Shown here: positions 45,369 through 55,394 of the stretch, one piece after another
How the letters are laid out: every line of letters starts with the position of its first letter
Position numbering within the stretch: position 1 is the first letter of the stretch
Assembly: GCF_000241325.1 (NCBI RefSeq)
Contig: NZ_BAEI01000006.1
Location: 62,001-126,000 of the forward strand
Length of the DNA stretch: 64,000 nt
Origin: Gordonia polyisoprenivorans NBRC 16320 = JCM 10675
Lineage (GTDB): Bacteria > Actinomycetota > Actinomycetes > Mycobacteriales > Mycobacteriaceae
Direction of reading: 5' to 3'
Made by a program: the position numbers and the translations under genes
Notes under the pieces: model-generated
The model's input: the letters and a program-made list of their open reading frames with translations, nothing else
The model's database searches: none
Told to the model about the DNA's origin: nothing

Positions 45369-46103
45369 TTACTGTGCGGTGCCGGCGGCCTGATTGATCT
45401 GGGCGAGGAAGGCATCGGGCCCCAGCTGGATGTTGAAATCCTGACCGTTGATCTTCACCGTCGGTGTTCCTTGGACCTGGGAGGCCGTGGTCTCCTGACC
45501 GACCCAGTTCTTGAACTGGCCGTCGGAGATGCACTCCTTGACGTTGGGTGCGCCCGCCTGGTTGGCGAAATCAGCGAGCTGATCGTCGGTCAGACCGGAC
45601 CCGTTCTCCTCGGGCTGATTCGCGTACAGGATGTTGTGGAACTTGAGCCAGATGGCGAAGTTGTCGGCGCCCTTGGTCGCCTCGGCCACACACGCCGACG
45701 CATTGGCCGCGCGGGTGGAGTAATTGGTACTCGACATACGGTCCAGGATGGCCACCGGCTGATAATCGATGGCGACCTTGGGATTGCTGCGCACCTGCGT
45801 CAGCGCGTCGCTGTAGACCTGCTCGAACTGCTTGCAGACCGGGCACTGGAAGTCCTCGTAGATCTGCACGGTCACCGGCGGGGTGGTGCCCTTGGGTGCG
45901 GCGGTGACGCGGAACGAGCTGTTGGTCGCGACCGACGGCGCGGTCGCGTCACCCGTGGAGGACTTGTTGGTGAGGATCACCGCGACGGCGACGATGACGG
46001 CGATGACGACGATCGCAACACCCGCCCCGATCTTCATGAAGAGCGAACGGCGCCGTTCGGCGGCTCGCGGATCGACGATCGGCTTCCGGCGTTTGTCTGC
46101 CAC
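45369..46103 (-). CDS. Membrane-anchored DsbA-like thiol oxidase
   Basis: 244 aa. One helix (KIGAGVAIVVIAVIVAVAVI, about 24-43) anchors an extracytoplasmic thioredoxin-fold domain with the redox motif FQCPVCKQFEQ. The cis-Pro loop is QGTPTVKINGQ. Further Cys residues (ASACVAE, VKECISD) match actinobacterial DsbA. It oxidises thiols in exported proteins and is reoxidised by the VKOR gene next to it. GTG 46103 follows GGGAGACAAAAA; the frame is open further but not similar. Confidence 0.9.
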   Translation of the reverse strand: MADKRRKPIVDPRAAERRRSLFMKIGAGVAIVVIAVIVAVAVILTNKSSTGDATAPSVATNSSFRVTAAPKGTTPPVTVQIYEDFQCPVCKQFEQVYSDALTQVRSNPKVAIDYQPVAILDRMSSTNYSTRAANASACVAEATKGADNFAIWLKFHNILYANQPEENGSGLTDDQLADFANQAGAPNVKECISDGQFKNWVGQETTASQVQGTPTVKINGQDFNIQLGPDAFLAQINQAAGTAQ

Positions 46104-46372
46104 TTTTTGTCTCCCTGGTCCACGGGTTCTCCGGCGTCGGTGTCGGGCTCCGGTCGGTCTGCGCAGGACCGGAGGACCGCCATGCCGGTGTTCAGGGTAC
46201 TGGCAGGAATCTGAGGAGCATCTGAGCGGTAGGGGCCGGTGGGACGTTGGTCCCGGGTGGTTCTCGTCACGTGACGCCGATGCGGGCCTCGGCGGCGTGG
46301 TCGGTTCGCCTACGCCGCGTCGTAGACTGACGACGATGCCGTCTCGCAGCGGCGTTGCTAGGAGACCTTGTT
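46104..46372. promoter_or_regulatory. Divergent promoter region, DsbA-like and CopD-CtaG genes
   Basis: In this 269-bp gap TAGACT (46323-46328) is a good plus-strand -10 box, 44 bp before the CtaG GTG; AGGAG at 46360 is its ribosome site. No clear copper-regulator operator was found. Confidence 0.45.
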
Positions 46373-48490
46373 GTGACCGCCCCTGACGATGCCCACGCCG
46401 ATCCCGGCGTGCCGCCGACCTCGACCGACGCTGCCGCGACCGTCGACACGGCGCCTGTCGGAACCCCGCCCGGCGGGACCGCTGTTCCCACCGACAATCC
46501 GGCGGCCGCCGGTGCTGTGTCTGTGGGGACGGCACGACGATCGAACGTCGCCGCGGTGCGCTGGGTGGGCGCGGTACTCGCCGCCGGATTGCTGGTCGTG
46601 GTCCTCTACGCGCTGGTGTCGGGTCCGACCCGCCACATCGAGCGCGGCGACCCGTACCCGGGTCTGACCACCGCGGTACTCGATGTGGCCGGATACTTCG
46701 TCGGCGCCACCCTTGCCGCGCTGTGTTTGGGAGCATTGGCGTTCGTGGTCGCCGGGTCGCGACCGGATTCCGACGGCATCATCGACGCCACCGTCTATCG
46801 CGCGCACCTTTTCGTCTCGCGCGCAACGCCGGTGTGGGCGGTGGTGGCCTGGCTGATGGTCGGCGTCGCCGCATCCGACGGGTACGGTCTCCCGCTCGGC
46901 AAGCTCGTGTCGTCGGGAACCCTGTTCGAGGCGATCGGCATCAGCGAGGAGGCGGTGGCCTGGCTGGTGGTCGCGATCTTCGCCACCGTCGTTGCGATCG
47001 CCGTCCGATTCTTCCTGTCCTGGATTGCGCACGCGGTTCTGCTGATCCCCACCGGAATCGCCGTCGCCGCGTTGCCGATGGCCGGCAACGGTGCGCAGGG
47101 ACCCAACCACGATTACGGCACCAGCCTGGTGATCGTCCTGGTGCTGGCCATGGCCGTCTCCATCGGATACCGCGTCGCGTACGTGGCCGCCCCGACCGTG
47201 ACGCCCGAGGCCGACCGCGTGATCCTCGAACGCCGGCACACCTGGATCGTCGGCGTCGCCGATGTGCTGGCGCTGATCTCCGGGGTGATCCTGATCGCGT
47301 TCCTGGTGCCGGTGCGCTACCTGTTCACCACGACCTTCGGGGTGACCTCGGTGGTGATGGTGGTGGGGTTGATCGCGGCCACCGCGTCGAGCGTCGTCGC
47401 GCTGCGGTCGGCGCCGGGCGCGACACGGCTGTGGCGGATCGAGATGGCGGCCGTCGCGGTGATGGCGGCGGTGTACGTGTGCTGGGCGATCATGGACACC
47501 CGGGTGGCGCCCGGACTGCTCGCGCACCCGTTCACCGCGTGGGATGTGTTCCTCGGCTACGAGTTGCCGGGACCGCCGACCGCGTGGCGGCTGGCCACCT
47601 TCTGGCGATTCGACTTCCTCGTCGGCACCGCGGCCATTGCCGCGGCCGTGCTGTACGGGATCGGGGTGTTGCGGCTGCGTCGCCGGGGTGACGAGTGGCC
47701 GTGGGGTCGCACCCTCTCGTGGATGCTGGGCTGTCTGGTCCTCGTCGTCGTGACCGGGTCGGGGGTGCGTGCCTACGGTTCGGCGATGTTCAGCGTGCAC
47801 ATGGCAGAACACATGGCGCTCAACATGTTCGCGCCGGTGCTGCTGGTGCTCGGTGCGCCGGCGACCCTGGCCCTGCGCGCTCTGCCGACGGCCGGTTCGC
47901 GCCCACCCGGGCCGCGCGAATGGCTGCTCTGGGTGCTGCACTCCAAGGTGACCAGGGTGCTGTCGAATCCGGCGGTCGCGTTGCTGTTGTTCGTGTTGTC
48001 GCTGTACGTGGTGTACTTCACCGCCATCTTCGGCACGTTTGTCCGCTACCACTGGGGTCACGTGCTGCTGACGATCCACTTCATCATCGTCGGCTACCTC
48101 TTCTACTGGGTGATCATCGGTATCGACCCCGGACCCCGGCGCATCCCGTACCTGGCGCGCATCGGATTGCTGTTCGCGGTCATGCCTTTTCACGCGTTCT
48201 TCGGTATCGCGCTGATGACGATGTCGTCGGTGACCGGTGGCGAGTTCTACAGTCAGCTCGGTCTGCCCTGGGTCACCGATCTGCTGCACGACCAGTGGCT
48301 CGGCGGGGCGATCGCGTGGGGCGCCAGCGAGGTCCCGGTGGTGCTCGTCGTCATCGCGATCGTGACGCAGTGGGCCAAGTCGGATCGACGGGAGGCACGC
48401 CGGGCCGATCGGCATGCCGAAACCTACGAGGACTCCGAGCTCGACGATTACAACAAGATGCTCGAGGAGCTGGCCCGGACACGTCGCTGA
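46373..48490 (+). CDS. CopD-CtaG fusion, cytochrome oxidase copper assembly
   Basis: 705 aa polytopic membrane protein with about 14-16 helices. The first half follows CopD (LVVAIFATVVAIAVRFFLSW and others). The second half is caa3_CtaG, with the conserved MFSVHMAEHMALNMFAPVLL, LGAPATLALRAL, HWGHVLLTIHFIIVGYLFYW and MPFHAFFGIALM motifs rich in His and Met. Such fusions in actinobacteria are tied to copper loading of cytochrome c oxidase. GTG 46373 follows AGGAG. The N-terminus is Thr/Pro-rich. Its stop begins a five-unit repeat. Confidence 0.9.
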   Translation: MTAPDDAHADPGVPPTSTDAAATVDTAPVGTPPGGTAVPTDNPAAAGAVSVGTARRSNVAAVRWVGAVLAAGLLVVVLYALVSGPTRHIERGDPYPGLTTAVLDVAGYFVGATLAALCLGALAFVVAGSRPDSDGIIDATVYRAHLFVSRATPVWAVVAWLMVGVAASDGYGLPLGKLVSSGTLFEAIGISEEAVAWLVVAIFATVVAIAVRFFLSWIAHAVLLIPTGIAVAALPMAGNGAQGPNHDYGTSLVIVLVLAMAVSIGYRVAYVAAPTVTPEADRVILERRHTWIVGVADVLALISGVILIAFLVPVRYLFTTTFGVTSVVMVVGLIAATASSVVALRSAPGATRLWRIEMAAVAVMAAVYVCWAIMDTRVAPGLLAHPFTAWDVFLGYELPGPPTAWRLATFWRFDFLVGTAAIAAAVLYGIGVLRLRRRGDEWPWGRTLSWMLGCLVLVVVTGSGVRAYGSAMFSVHMAEHMALNMFAPVLLVLGAPATLALRALPTAGSRPPGPREWLLWVLHSKVTRVLSNPAVALLLFVLSLYVVYFTAIFGTFVRYHWGHVLLTIHFIIVGYLFYWVIIGIDPGPRRIPYLARIGLLFAVMPFHAFFGIALMTMSSVTGGEFYSQLGLPWVTDLLHDQWLGGAIAWGASEVPVVLVVIAIVTQWAKSDRREARRADRHAETYEDSELDDYNKMLEELARTRR

Positions 48491-48600
48491 GGCGGAGCCG
48501 GTGATGTCGCTGAGGCGGAGCCGGTGATGTGGCTGAGGCGGAGCCGGTGACGTCGCTGAGGCGGAGCCGGTGATGTGGCTGAGGCGGAGCCGGTGAGTGT
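48486..48600. repeat. Five tandem 23-bp repeats starting over the ctaG stop
   Basis: GCTGAGGCGGAGCCGGTGA(T/C)G plus two bases is repeated from 48486, 48509, 48532, 48555 and 48578. The first TGA is the stop of the CtaG gene; the same triplet recurs in all units. No unique spacers. The array lies in the gap before the zinc-finger protein gene. Confidence 0.92.
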
Positions 48601-48643
48601 GCCGGGCCGGAGCCTGACTTGACCGTGACGGGACAATGGATTC

Positions 48644-49063
48644 ATGCGGTGCGAGGTCGCGCGGGAGGCGCTGTCGGCGCGTGTCGACGGAGAACGGGAG
48701 ACCGTTCCGTCGGCGCGTGTGGACGAACACGTGGCCGGATGCGCCGACTGCGCGCAGTGGTATCAGGCGTTGCAGCGTTTCACGATTCCCGAGATCGGTG
48801 AGCCGCTGCGGGTGGTGCGTGGTGACGAGGGCCCCGATCTCGTCGAGATGATGATCGCGGCGCGCGCAGACACCGCTGCGCCGCCGGCGCGGGGGAGCGA
48901 GAGTTCTTCGCGCACATGGTGGTTGATGGCCGGTGGTGCGGCCTTCGCGTCCGGTGCGCTGGCCGTGTCGATGGTGGTGACCCATGGGTCGGTGGTGACG
49001 ATCTGCTTGTTCGTCGCCGCGATGCTGGTGACCGTCGGGTTGACGGTGCGCGCCCGGCGGTGA
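48644..49063 (+). CDS. Zinc-finger anti-sigma-like membrane protein
   Basis: 139 aa. The N-terminus reads MRCEVAREALSARVDGE and then EHVAGCADCAQWYQAL, the C...HxxxCxxC pattern of zf-HC2/ZAS anti-sigma factors. Two membrane helices lie near residues 88-107 and 112-130. A 42-bp internal duplication gives two SARVD segments. It precedes the convergent copA gene, with sigC beyond it, so it could restrain an ECF sigma factor, but whether that is SigC is not shown; mycobacterial SigC is not known to have such a partner. Confidence 0.75.
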   Translation: MRCEVAREALSARVDGERETVPSARVDEHVAGCADCAQWYQALQRFTIPEIGEPLRVVRGDEGPDLVEMMIAARADTAAPPARGSESSSRTWWLMAGGAAFASGALAVSMVVTHGSVVTICLFVAAMLVTVGLTVRARR

Positions 49064-49091
49064 CGTGGGCTGGTCCCCATCGGCGCGCCGT

Positions 49092-49142
49092 GTTCTTCCC
49101 GAAGAAATCCGTTCTTCCGCGGGAAATTTCCCGGGGAAGAAC
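49092..49142. promoter_or_regulatory. Pair of GTTCTTCC/GGAAGAAC palindromes
   Basis: The first is TTCTTC-CC-GAAGAA (49093-49106). The second runs 49111-49142 with arms GTTCTTCCGCGGGAAA and TTTCCCGGGGAAGAAC, one mismatch in 16. A further GGAAGAAC half follows near 49154. They lie between convergent genes, so a bidirectional terminator is the simple view; the repeated half-site also fits a protein operator. Confidence 0.6.
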
Positions 49143-49203
49143 GAAACGCTGACGGAAGAACAGCGGGTGCCCGCCCGTCAGCGTCCGTGGGAGCTGAAGC
49201 CGC

Positions 49204-51507
49204 TCAGCGTCGGGATTCGCCGAAGTGTTGCAGCCGCAGGCTGTTGGTGACGACGAACAGCGACGACAGCGCCATCGCGGCACCGGCGATCAGCGGGTTG
49301 AGGACGCCGAGCGCCGCGATGGGGATCGCGGCGACGTTGTAGCCGAACGCCCACACCAGGTTGGTGCGGATGGTGCGTTGGGTGGCCCCGGCGAGGCTGA
49401 GCGCGGCCGGTACGGCCCGGAGGTCGTCACGGACCAGGATGACGTCGGCGGCGCCGATGGCGACGTCGGTGCCGCGGCCGATCGCGAGCCCGAGGTCGGC
49501 GGTCGCGAGTGCCGGGCCGTCGTTGATGCCGTCGCCGACCATCGCGACCGAATGCCCCTCGTCCTGCAGCGCGCGCAGGGTCTCGACCTTCTCATCGGGC
49601 AGTACCTCGGCGATGACGTCGTCGACGCCCACCGCCTCGGCGACGGCACGGGCGGCGCCCTCGTTGTCACCGGTCAGCAGGATCGTGCGCAGGCCGGCGG
49701 CCTTGAGCGCGGCGATCGCGGTGGCCGCCGACGTCTTGATGGTGTCGCCGACAGCGATGGCCGCGGCGGGCACATCGTCGACGACGACGTAGACCACGGT
49801 CTTGCCCTGTGCTTCGGCGTCGCGTCGGGCGCGGGCCAGCTCGGCGGGCACCACCAGCGCATGCGAGGCCCATCGGGGCGAGCCGACGCGGATCCGGTGG
49901 CCGTCGACGATGCCGCTGACGCCACGTCCGGGTTCGGTGGTGAAGTCGGTGACCTCGGCGCGGTGTTCTTCGGTCACCGCGGCGGCGATCGCGGCGCCGA
50001 CGGCGTGTTCGGAGGCCGCCTCGACCGCCGCGGCTCGTGCGAGGACCTCCTCGGCGTCGAATCCCGGTGCAGGATGGATCGATTCGACCGACAGTGTGCC
50101 CTCGGTGACGGTGCCGGTCTTGTCGAAGACGACGGTGTCGATCAGACGTGAGGTGTCGAGGGTCTGGTGGCCTTTGAGGAAGATGCCGAGCTGCGCACCG
50201 CGTCCGGTGGCCACCATCACCGCGATCGGTGTGGCCAATCCCAGTGCGCACGGGCAGGCGATGATCAGCACGGCCAGGGCCGCCGACACCGCGCGGTCGG
50301 CGGGCTGACCGAGACCGAGCCAGACGGCCAGGGTCACCAGGGACAGGGCCACGACGATTGGGACGAACACCCCGGCGATCCGGTCGGCGAGGCGTTGGGC
50401 CCGGGCCTTGCCGGACTGGGCCTCCTCGACCAGCCGCATCATCCCGGCGAAGGCGGTGTCGGCGCCCACTGCGGCGGCCTCGACGATGAGCCGACCGTTG
50501 AGGACGGTGGTGCCGCCGATGACGGCCTCGCCGGGGGTGACCTCGACCGGCCGGGATTCGCCGGTCATCGCGCTCATGTCGATGGCCGCGCTGCCCTCGA
50601 TCACCAGGCCGTCGGTGCCGACGGTCTCGCCGGGCCGCACGACGAAGCGTTGCTCTTCGGAGAGTTCTTCGGCGGGGATGCGCATCTCGCGGCCGTCGGA
50701 CAGGAGTACCGCGACGTCCTTCGCGCCGATCGCCGCGAGCGCCCGCAGTGCGCCACCGGCTCGTGAGCGGGCGCGCGCCTCGAAGTACCGGCCGGCCAGG
50801 ACGAGGACGGTCACACCGGTGGCGACCTCGAGGTAGATCGAGTCGCTGCTCCAGATGGCATCCCACACACCGTGGGTGGTGGCGTTGGGGTCGGTGGTGA
50901 ACATGGAGTACAACGACCAGCCGGTCGCGGCCAGCACGCCGAGGGTGACCAGCGTTTCCATGGTCGCCGCCCCGGTGCGCAGATTCTTCGCCGCGATCCG
51001 GTAGAAGGGCCAGGCACACCAGGTGACGATCGGTGCGGCCATCGCGATGAGCAGCCACTGCCAGCCGGTGAACCGCGTCGAGGGCACCACTGCGAACACG
51101 ATGGACAGGTCGGCGAGCGGCACGAACAGCACCACCGCGACGGCCAGTCGCCGGAACAGGCGTTTCGCGTCGGCGGCGTCGGTGTCGGGAATCGTGGTGG
51201 GCACCTGCGGGCGGGGGGTCGCGCCGTAGCCGGCCTTGTCGACGACGGCGCAGAGGTCCTCGGTGCTCACCTGTGCCGGCGCCTCGATGGTCGCCACCCG
51301 CGTCGCGTAGTTGACCGACGCCTTCACGCCGTCGACCTTGTTGAGTTTGCGCTCCACGCGAGCCGCGCATGCCCCGCAGGTCATGCCGGTGACGTCGAGC
51401 TGACGCCGCTGGTCGATCGCCGGGTCGTCGGCCCCAGTGGCACCGGGGTTCGCAGCGGCACCGGAGTTCGCATCGTGGTGGGGATTCACGTCGTGCAGGG
51501 TGGTCAC
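49204..51507 (-). CDS. Copper-translocating P-type ATPase
   Basis: 767 aa P1B-type ATPase. N-terminal metal domain [20 protein letters not shown], transmembrane metal site [10 protein letters not shown], phosphorylation motif [13 protein letters not shown]-like [18 protein letters not shown] near the HP motif, and [23 protein letters not shown] points to Cu(I) export or delivery. The GTG at 51507 has GAGG five bases upstream; an ATG at 51579 would add 24 residues rich in Arg. It lies between sigC and the zinc-finger protein gene, in the same strand as sigC. Confidence 0.93.
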   Translation of the reverse strand: MTTLHDVNPHHDANSGAAANPGATGADDPAIDQRRQLDVTGMTCGACAARVERKLNKVDGVKASVNYATRVATIEAPAQVSTEDLCAVVDKAGYGATPRPQVPTTIPDTDAADAKRLFRRLAVAVVLFVPLADLSIVFAVVPSTRFTGWQWLLIAMAAPIVTWCAWPFYRIAAKNLRTGAATMETLVTLGVLAATGWSLYSMFTTDPNATTHGVWDAIWSSDSIYLEVATGVTVLVLAGRYFEARARSRAGGALRALAAIGAKDVAVLLSDGREMRIPAEELSEEQRFVVRPGETVGTDGLVIEGSAAIDMSAMTGESRPVEVTPGEAVIGGTTVLNGRLIVEAAAVGADTAFAGMMRLVEEAQSGKARAQRLADRIAGVFVPIVVALSLVTLAVWLGLGQPADRAVSAALAVLIIACPCALGLATPIAVMVATGRGAQLGIFLKGHQTLDTSRLIDTVVFDKTGTVTEGTLSVESIHPAPGFDAEEVLARAAAVEAASEHAVGAAIAAAVTEEHRAEVTDFTTEPGRGVSGIVDGHRIRVGSPRWASHALVVPAELARARRDAEAQGKTVVYVVVDDVPAAAIAVGDTIKTSAATAIAALKAAGLRTILLTGDNEGAARAVAEAVGVDDVIAEVLPDEKVETLRALQDEGHSVAMVGDGINDGPALATADLGLAIGRGTDVAIGAADVILVRDDLRAVPAALSLAGATQRTIRTNLVWAFGYNVAAIPIAALGVLNPLIAGAAMALSSLFVVTNSLRLQHFGESRR

Positions 51508-51676
51508 ATCATCCTCGATCTCTCGCCTCCGGCGTCCCGGGTCACCTCGCCCTCTCGGGACCGTCGGAGCCTCACGCACACTCGTCCTCAGGATAGGTCG
51601 GTGACGTACGCCGTCTGGTTCCCGACGAGTCGAGTGGTCTGCGTCACATGGCGAGGTGAGGGTGCGCCGTCAGGAC

Positions 51677-52228
51677 TCAGACCGATCGACGGTGCGGTGT
51701 CGACGCGGCGATCAGGTATTCGCGAGCCCGGGCGACGCGGGAGCGGATGGTGCCGATCGGGGTGCCGGTGACCTCGGCGGCTTCTTGATAGGACAGGCCG
51801 AGGATCTGGGTGAGGACGAGCGCTTCACGACGTTCGGCGGGCAGATCCTCGAGGAGGAGGTTCACCTCCACCATGTCCTCCCAGCGGGGACGGGAGGTGC
51901 GGGCCTCGGCGGCCGAGACCCAGTCGACGCCTGGACTGACCCGCGGGCGCGACCGGTCGTGCCGGACCTCGTCGGCGCAGACCCGTCGCGCGATCGACAA
52001 CAGCCACGTCTTGGCGCTGGCCTCGGCCCGGAAGCGGGAGATGCTCTTCATCGCCCGCAGATAGGTCTCCTGGGTGAGGTCGTCGGCGGTGCTCGCGTGC
52101 CCGAGGTGCGCGATGAACCGCCAGACGTCCTTCTGCGTGGCGCGGATGAATGCCGTCAGCGCCGCCCGGTCGCCGGTTGCCGCGCGCAACGCGGCACGCG
52201 TCAACTCGTCGTCGGGGCAGACATCCAT
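51677..52228 (-). CDS. sigC: ECF sigma factor SigC
   Basis: 183 aa. Region 2: FIRATQKDVWRFIAHLGHAS and DDLTQETYLRAMKSISRFRA; region 4: LPAERREALVLTQILGLSYQ then EAAEVTGTPIGTIRSRVARA. Compared from memory with M. tuberculosis SigC, the match is strong all through (DVWRF, ADDLTQET, TWLL.IAR, EALLLTQLLGLSY). SigC has been linked to copper acquisition in mycobacteria, which fits the copper genes around it. ATG 52228 is preferred; another ATG lies three codons earlier. Stop is 169 bp before copA on the same strand. Confidence 0.88.
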   Translation of the reverse strand: MDVCPDDELTRAALRAATGDRAALTAFIRATQKDVWRFIAHLGHASTADDLTQETYLRAMKSISRFRAEASAKTWLLSIARRVCADEVRHDRSRPRVSPGVDWVSAAEARTSRPRWEDMVEVNLLLEDLPAERREALVLTQILGLSYQEAAEVTGTPIGTIRSRVARAREYLIAASTPHRRSV

Positions 52229-52339
52229 GGCGCACACCCTATCGGGTCGGCGAACCGTGTCCGGCGTCCCACCCGTGCACCGGTCATCGGTGCGCCGCCC
52301 ACCGGTGGCCGCCGCCCGGCATGCCCGCTGCGGGATGTC

Positions 52340-53071
52340 TCACCCCGGAACACCCCAGTGGTGCAGCACCCCGGTGTAGCGCTTGGGTGGTGGCGAGGCG
52401 AATTCTCCGGACGCGGTACCGGTCCGCAGCCCCATCGCCGCCATCGCCGAGAGCATGCCGACCCCCGCGGCGACCCCGTCGACGACGGGCGCACCGATCT
52501 GCGAGGACATCCGCGCCGCCAGATCGGCCATGCCGGCACAGCCCAGGACGAGGGCGTCGGAGCCGTCGTCGGCGAGTGCCTGCGCGCAGGCCTTGGCGAG
52601 GATGGCCTCGGTGTCGGGGTTGGATTCGAGGTCGAGCACCGGGATCTCGCATGCGTGGATACCGAGACAGCGATCGCTGAAACCGTAGTGCGAGACCAGG
52701 TCTCGTGCCCTGCCAATGGTGCGCGACAAGGTGGTGACGATGGAGAACCCGCGGCCGAGCGGGGCCGCGAGATGTACTGCGGCCTCGGCGATTCCGAGTA
52801 CCGGTGCGACGGCGACCTCGCGGGCCGCATCGAGTCCCGGGTCGCCGAAGCAGGCCAGCAGGTAACCGTCGGCGTCGGGGTGGGCGGCGATCGCATCGAG
52901 GACGCCGGGCACCGCGAGCGCCTCGTCGTAATGACTTTCGATGGATTCGGGGCCGGTTGCGGAGGTGACCGCGACGATCTCGGCGTCGGCCCGTGCGACG
53001 GAGCGGGCGGCGGCCGAGATCACCGCGGTCATCTCTGCGGTGGTGTTGGGATTGATGACGACGAGCCTCAT
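52340..53071 (-). CDS. Asp/Glu/hydantoin racemase family protein
   Basis: 243 aa. Two catalytic cysteines lie in LLACFGDPGLDAAREV (near residue 73) and ALVLGCAGMADLAARM (near 182), the arrangement of hydantoin and aspartate racemases. It opens MRLVVINPNTTAEMTAVI, typical of the family. It is 46 bp downstream of an NCS1 permease gene on the same strand, so it likely acts on the compound imported, such as a hydantoin or allantoin. The exact substrate is uncertain. Confidence 0.88.
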   Translation of the reverse strand: MRLVVINPNTTAEMTAVISAAARSVARADAEIVAVTSATGPESIESHYDEALAVPGVLDAIAAHPDADGYLLACFGDPGLDAAREVAVAPVLGIAEAAVHLAAPLGRGFSIVTTLSRTIGRARDLVSHYGFSDRCLGIHACEIPVLDLESNPDTEAILAKACAQALADDGSDALVLGCAGMADLAARMSSQIGAPVVDGVAAGVGMLSAMAAMGLRTGTASGEFASPPPKRYTGVLHHWGVPG

Positions 53072-53117
53072 GGCAGCGAGTTCACCATGTCGATCGGTCC
53101 CGCTGCCACCGGCGTCG

Positions 53118-54776
53118 TCATGCTGTCGTCACCGACGCGGTGCCCCCGTCGTCCTCGCCGTCGCCGACCGAGACGGTGGTCGGCTGGTCGTCGAGACTCA
53201 TCGTGCCGTCGGCTGCCACCGAGATGTCACTGGTCGAGTGCGCGGTGACGCCGCCCGGAGCCGCCGCGCGCCCGTACACGAATTCGTTGGGCGCCAACCG
53301 CATTCCGAGGTAGTAGATGACCAGCCCGGCGCCCGCGCCCATGAACCAGGTGAAGCTGGCCTCGTAGGCGGTGCCCCAGATGACGAAGGAGATCGGCAGG
53401 ATCGAGGCGAGGATCACCGAGATCACCGCCACCGGATTCCAGCCGTTGCGGTAGAAGTAGGCGCCTTCGGGCTTGCGGGTGAACAGGTCGTCGACCACGA
53501 TCTGTTGCTTTCTGACGAGATAGAAGTCGGCGATCAGGATGCCGAACAGCGGTCCGATCACCGCGCCGAGCGTATCCATCGTGTAGTGGATCGCGCTGGC
53601 GTTGTTGAACAGATTCCACGGGGTGATGAGCACCGAACCGACCGCGGCGATCATTCCGCCCATCCGCCAGGTGATCTTGGTCGGTGCGACGTTGGAGAAG
53701 TCGAAGGCGGGGGAGACGAAGTTCGCGACGATGTTGATGCCGATGGTGGCGATGGCGAAGGTCAGCACGCCCAACACGGCGGCGGTGGTGTTGTCGATCT
53801 GGTCGACGATGTGGACCGGGTCGGTGACGATCTTGCCGTCGCTGTCCCGGCCGATCACGGTGGCGCCGGCCGAGACCGTGCAGACCACGAGGAGGGAGAA
53901 GAACAAGAAGTTGACCGGCAGACCCCAGAAGTTGCCCTTCTTGACCTCACCGAAGGTCTTGCCGTAGCGGGAGAAATCGCCGAAGTTGAGCATCGGGCCC
54001 GAGAAGTACGACACCACAAGGGCGAACGCACTGATCATCGCCGTCACCGACGCCCAGCCGGTGGTTCCCGACCCTTCCGACAGATCGAAGTGGACATTGC
54101 TCCATCCGGCCTTGACGATGAGGTACGCCGCCAGCGCGATCATGACGACATACACTGCGGGACCACAGAAGTCGATGAACTTGCGGATGGTGTCCATGCC
54201 GTTCCAGAAGACGATCGCCTGCAGCACCCACATCAGGACGAAGCCGGCCCAGCCCAACGGCGACAGACCCAGGAACGAGTGTGTTCCGGTGTCGCCGTAC
54301 TGCTCCAGGGACGGCCAGAACTTCAACGCCAGCAGGCCGAAGGCGACTGAGGCGAGATAGGTCTGGATGCCGTACCAGACCACCGCGATGACACCGCGGA
54401 TGATCGCCGGGATGTTGGCGCCCTTGACGCCGAAGCAGATTCGCGTCGTCACCGGATAGGGCACGCCTGCTTTCTGCGAGGGCTTGGCGACGAGATTGCA
54501 CAGCAGATTGACCGCCACGATGCCGACGAGCAGTGCCACGAGGACCTGCCAGGCGGCGATGCCGAGCGCGAAGAGGCTACCCGCGAACACGTATCCGCCG
54601 ACGCTGTGCACATCGGACATCCAGAACGCGAAGATGTTGTACCAGGTCCACTTCTGCTCTTTGAGCGGAGCGAGGTCCTCGTTGGTCAGAGATGGGTCAT
54701 AGCCGGGCTTGATGACACTGTCGCCCGCGGCGCTGTGATGCGTCTGCGCCGCAGCGGAGTCGGTGGTTGCGGACAT
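53118..54776 (-). CDS. NCS1 nucleobase/hydantoin permease
   Basis: 552 aa with about 12 helices. NCS1 features are SLTNEDLAPLKEQKWTWYNIF, FAFWMSDVHSVGGYVFAGSL, GVKGANIPAIIRGVIAVVWYG, FSGPMLNFGDFSRYGKTFGE, and NFVSPAFDFSNVAPTKITWR. These proteins take up uracil, allantoin, hydantoins or cytosine with Na+ or H+. The C-terminal 60 residues are Asp/Ser/Thr-rich and cytoplasmic. With the racemase it forms a two-gene unit for cyclic amide use. Confidence 0.92.
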   Translation of the reverse strand: MSATTDSAAAQTHHSAAGDSVIKPGYDPSLTNEDLAPLKEQKWTWYNIFAFWMSDVHSVGGYVFAGSLFALGIAAWQVLVALLVGIVAVNLLCNLVAKPSQKAGVPYPVTTRICFGVKGANIPAIIRGVIAVVWYGIQTYLASVAFGLLALKFWPSLEQYGDTGTHSFLGLSPLGWAGFVLMWVLQAIVFWNGMDTIRKFIDFCGPAVYVVMIALAAYLIVKAGWSNVHFDLSEGSGTTGWASVTAMISAFALVVSYFSGPMLNFGDFSRYGKTFGEVKKGNFWGLPVNFLFFSLLVVCTVSAGATVIGRDSDGKIVTDPVHIVDQIDNTTAAVLGVLTFAIATIGINIVANFVSPAFDFSNVAPTKITWRMGGMIAAVGSVLITPWNLFNNASAIHYTMDTLGAVIGPLFGILIADFYLVRKQQIVVDDLFTRKPEGAYFYRNGWNPVAVISVILASILPISFVIWGTAYEASFTWFMGAGAGLVIYYLGMRLAPNEFVYGRAAAPGGVTAHSTSDISVAADGTMSLDDQPTTVSVGDGEDDGGTASVTTA

Positions 54777-54866
54777 GGGATTGGCTCCTCACACGAATGG
54801 TTGAGGAACAACCTACGAACGCATTGTTACCCGACGATTACTCGACGGATATATTCTCCCCGGCCG

Positions 54867-55286
54867 TCAGGTGGTTCGGCGGCGGCGCTCCTCGGCATTC
54901 GGTGGCGCCAGCGACACCTCGGGTTCGATGCCGCGGAATTGTTCGAGACCCTCGATTCGGGGACCGTCCTTGGTGGCGTGCTCCCAGAGCTGATTCTGCA
55001 GCGCCGTGGCCTTCGCCGCGACCGCGCGTGCGGCTTTCTGTGTGGCCTCGGTGACCGAGGCGGCCAGCTCGTCTGGGGTGACGGTGTGCAGATCGTCGAG
55101 GTCGATGTGGGTGTCGATGACCACGCCGCGGGCATTGACCCAGATACGGACGTGCTCGTCGGACGACCACGCGTCGGCGGTGAGCGCGCGCAGGCGCTCG
55201 GTGATCGCGGCGGTCTCGTTGCGGAATCGATGCACGCTGCCGGCGATCTCGTCGATGATCGATTCGAAGTCGAGAGGCGAACCCAT
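54867..55286 (-). CDS. YbaB/EbfC-like protein next to the toxin locus
   Basis: 139 aa. A helical N-terminus (ESIIDEIAGSVHRFRNETAA) is followed by EHVRIWVNARGVVIDTHIDL and TPDELAASVTEATQKAARAV, the YbaB fold that usually binds DNA as a dimer. Proteins of this kind are commonly beside WXG100 and polymorphic-toxin genes in actinobacteria. The start is ATG 55286; another ATG three codons before is possible. It is divergent from the WXG100-like gene and has an Arg-rich C-terminus. Confidence 0.75.
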   Translation of the reverse strand: MGSPLDFESIIDEIAGSVHRFRNETAAITERLRALTADAWSSDEHVRIWVNARGVVIDTHIDLDDLHTVTPDELAASVTEATQKAARAVAAKATALQNQLWEHATKDGPRIEGLEQFRGIEPEVSLAPPNAEERRRRTT

Positions 55287-55394
55287 GGCCGCCATTGTGC
55301 CCGGTGCGCCCGAACCGGGCGACCTGCCGCCGCCACGTCGGTGTGTTAGCTTCGATAACCAGTTGTGAGACGTGAATTCGACTGTGGGGGAAGA

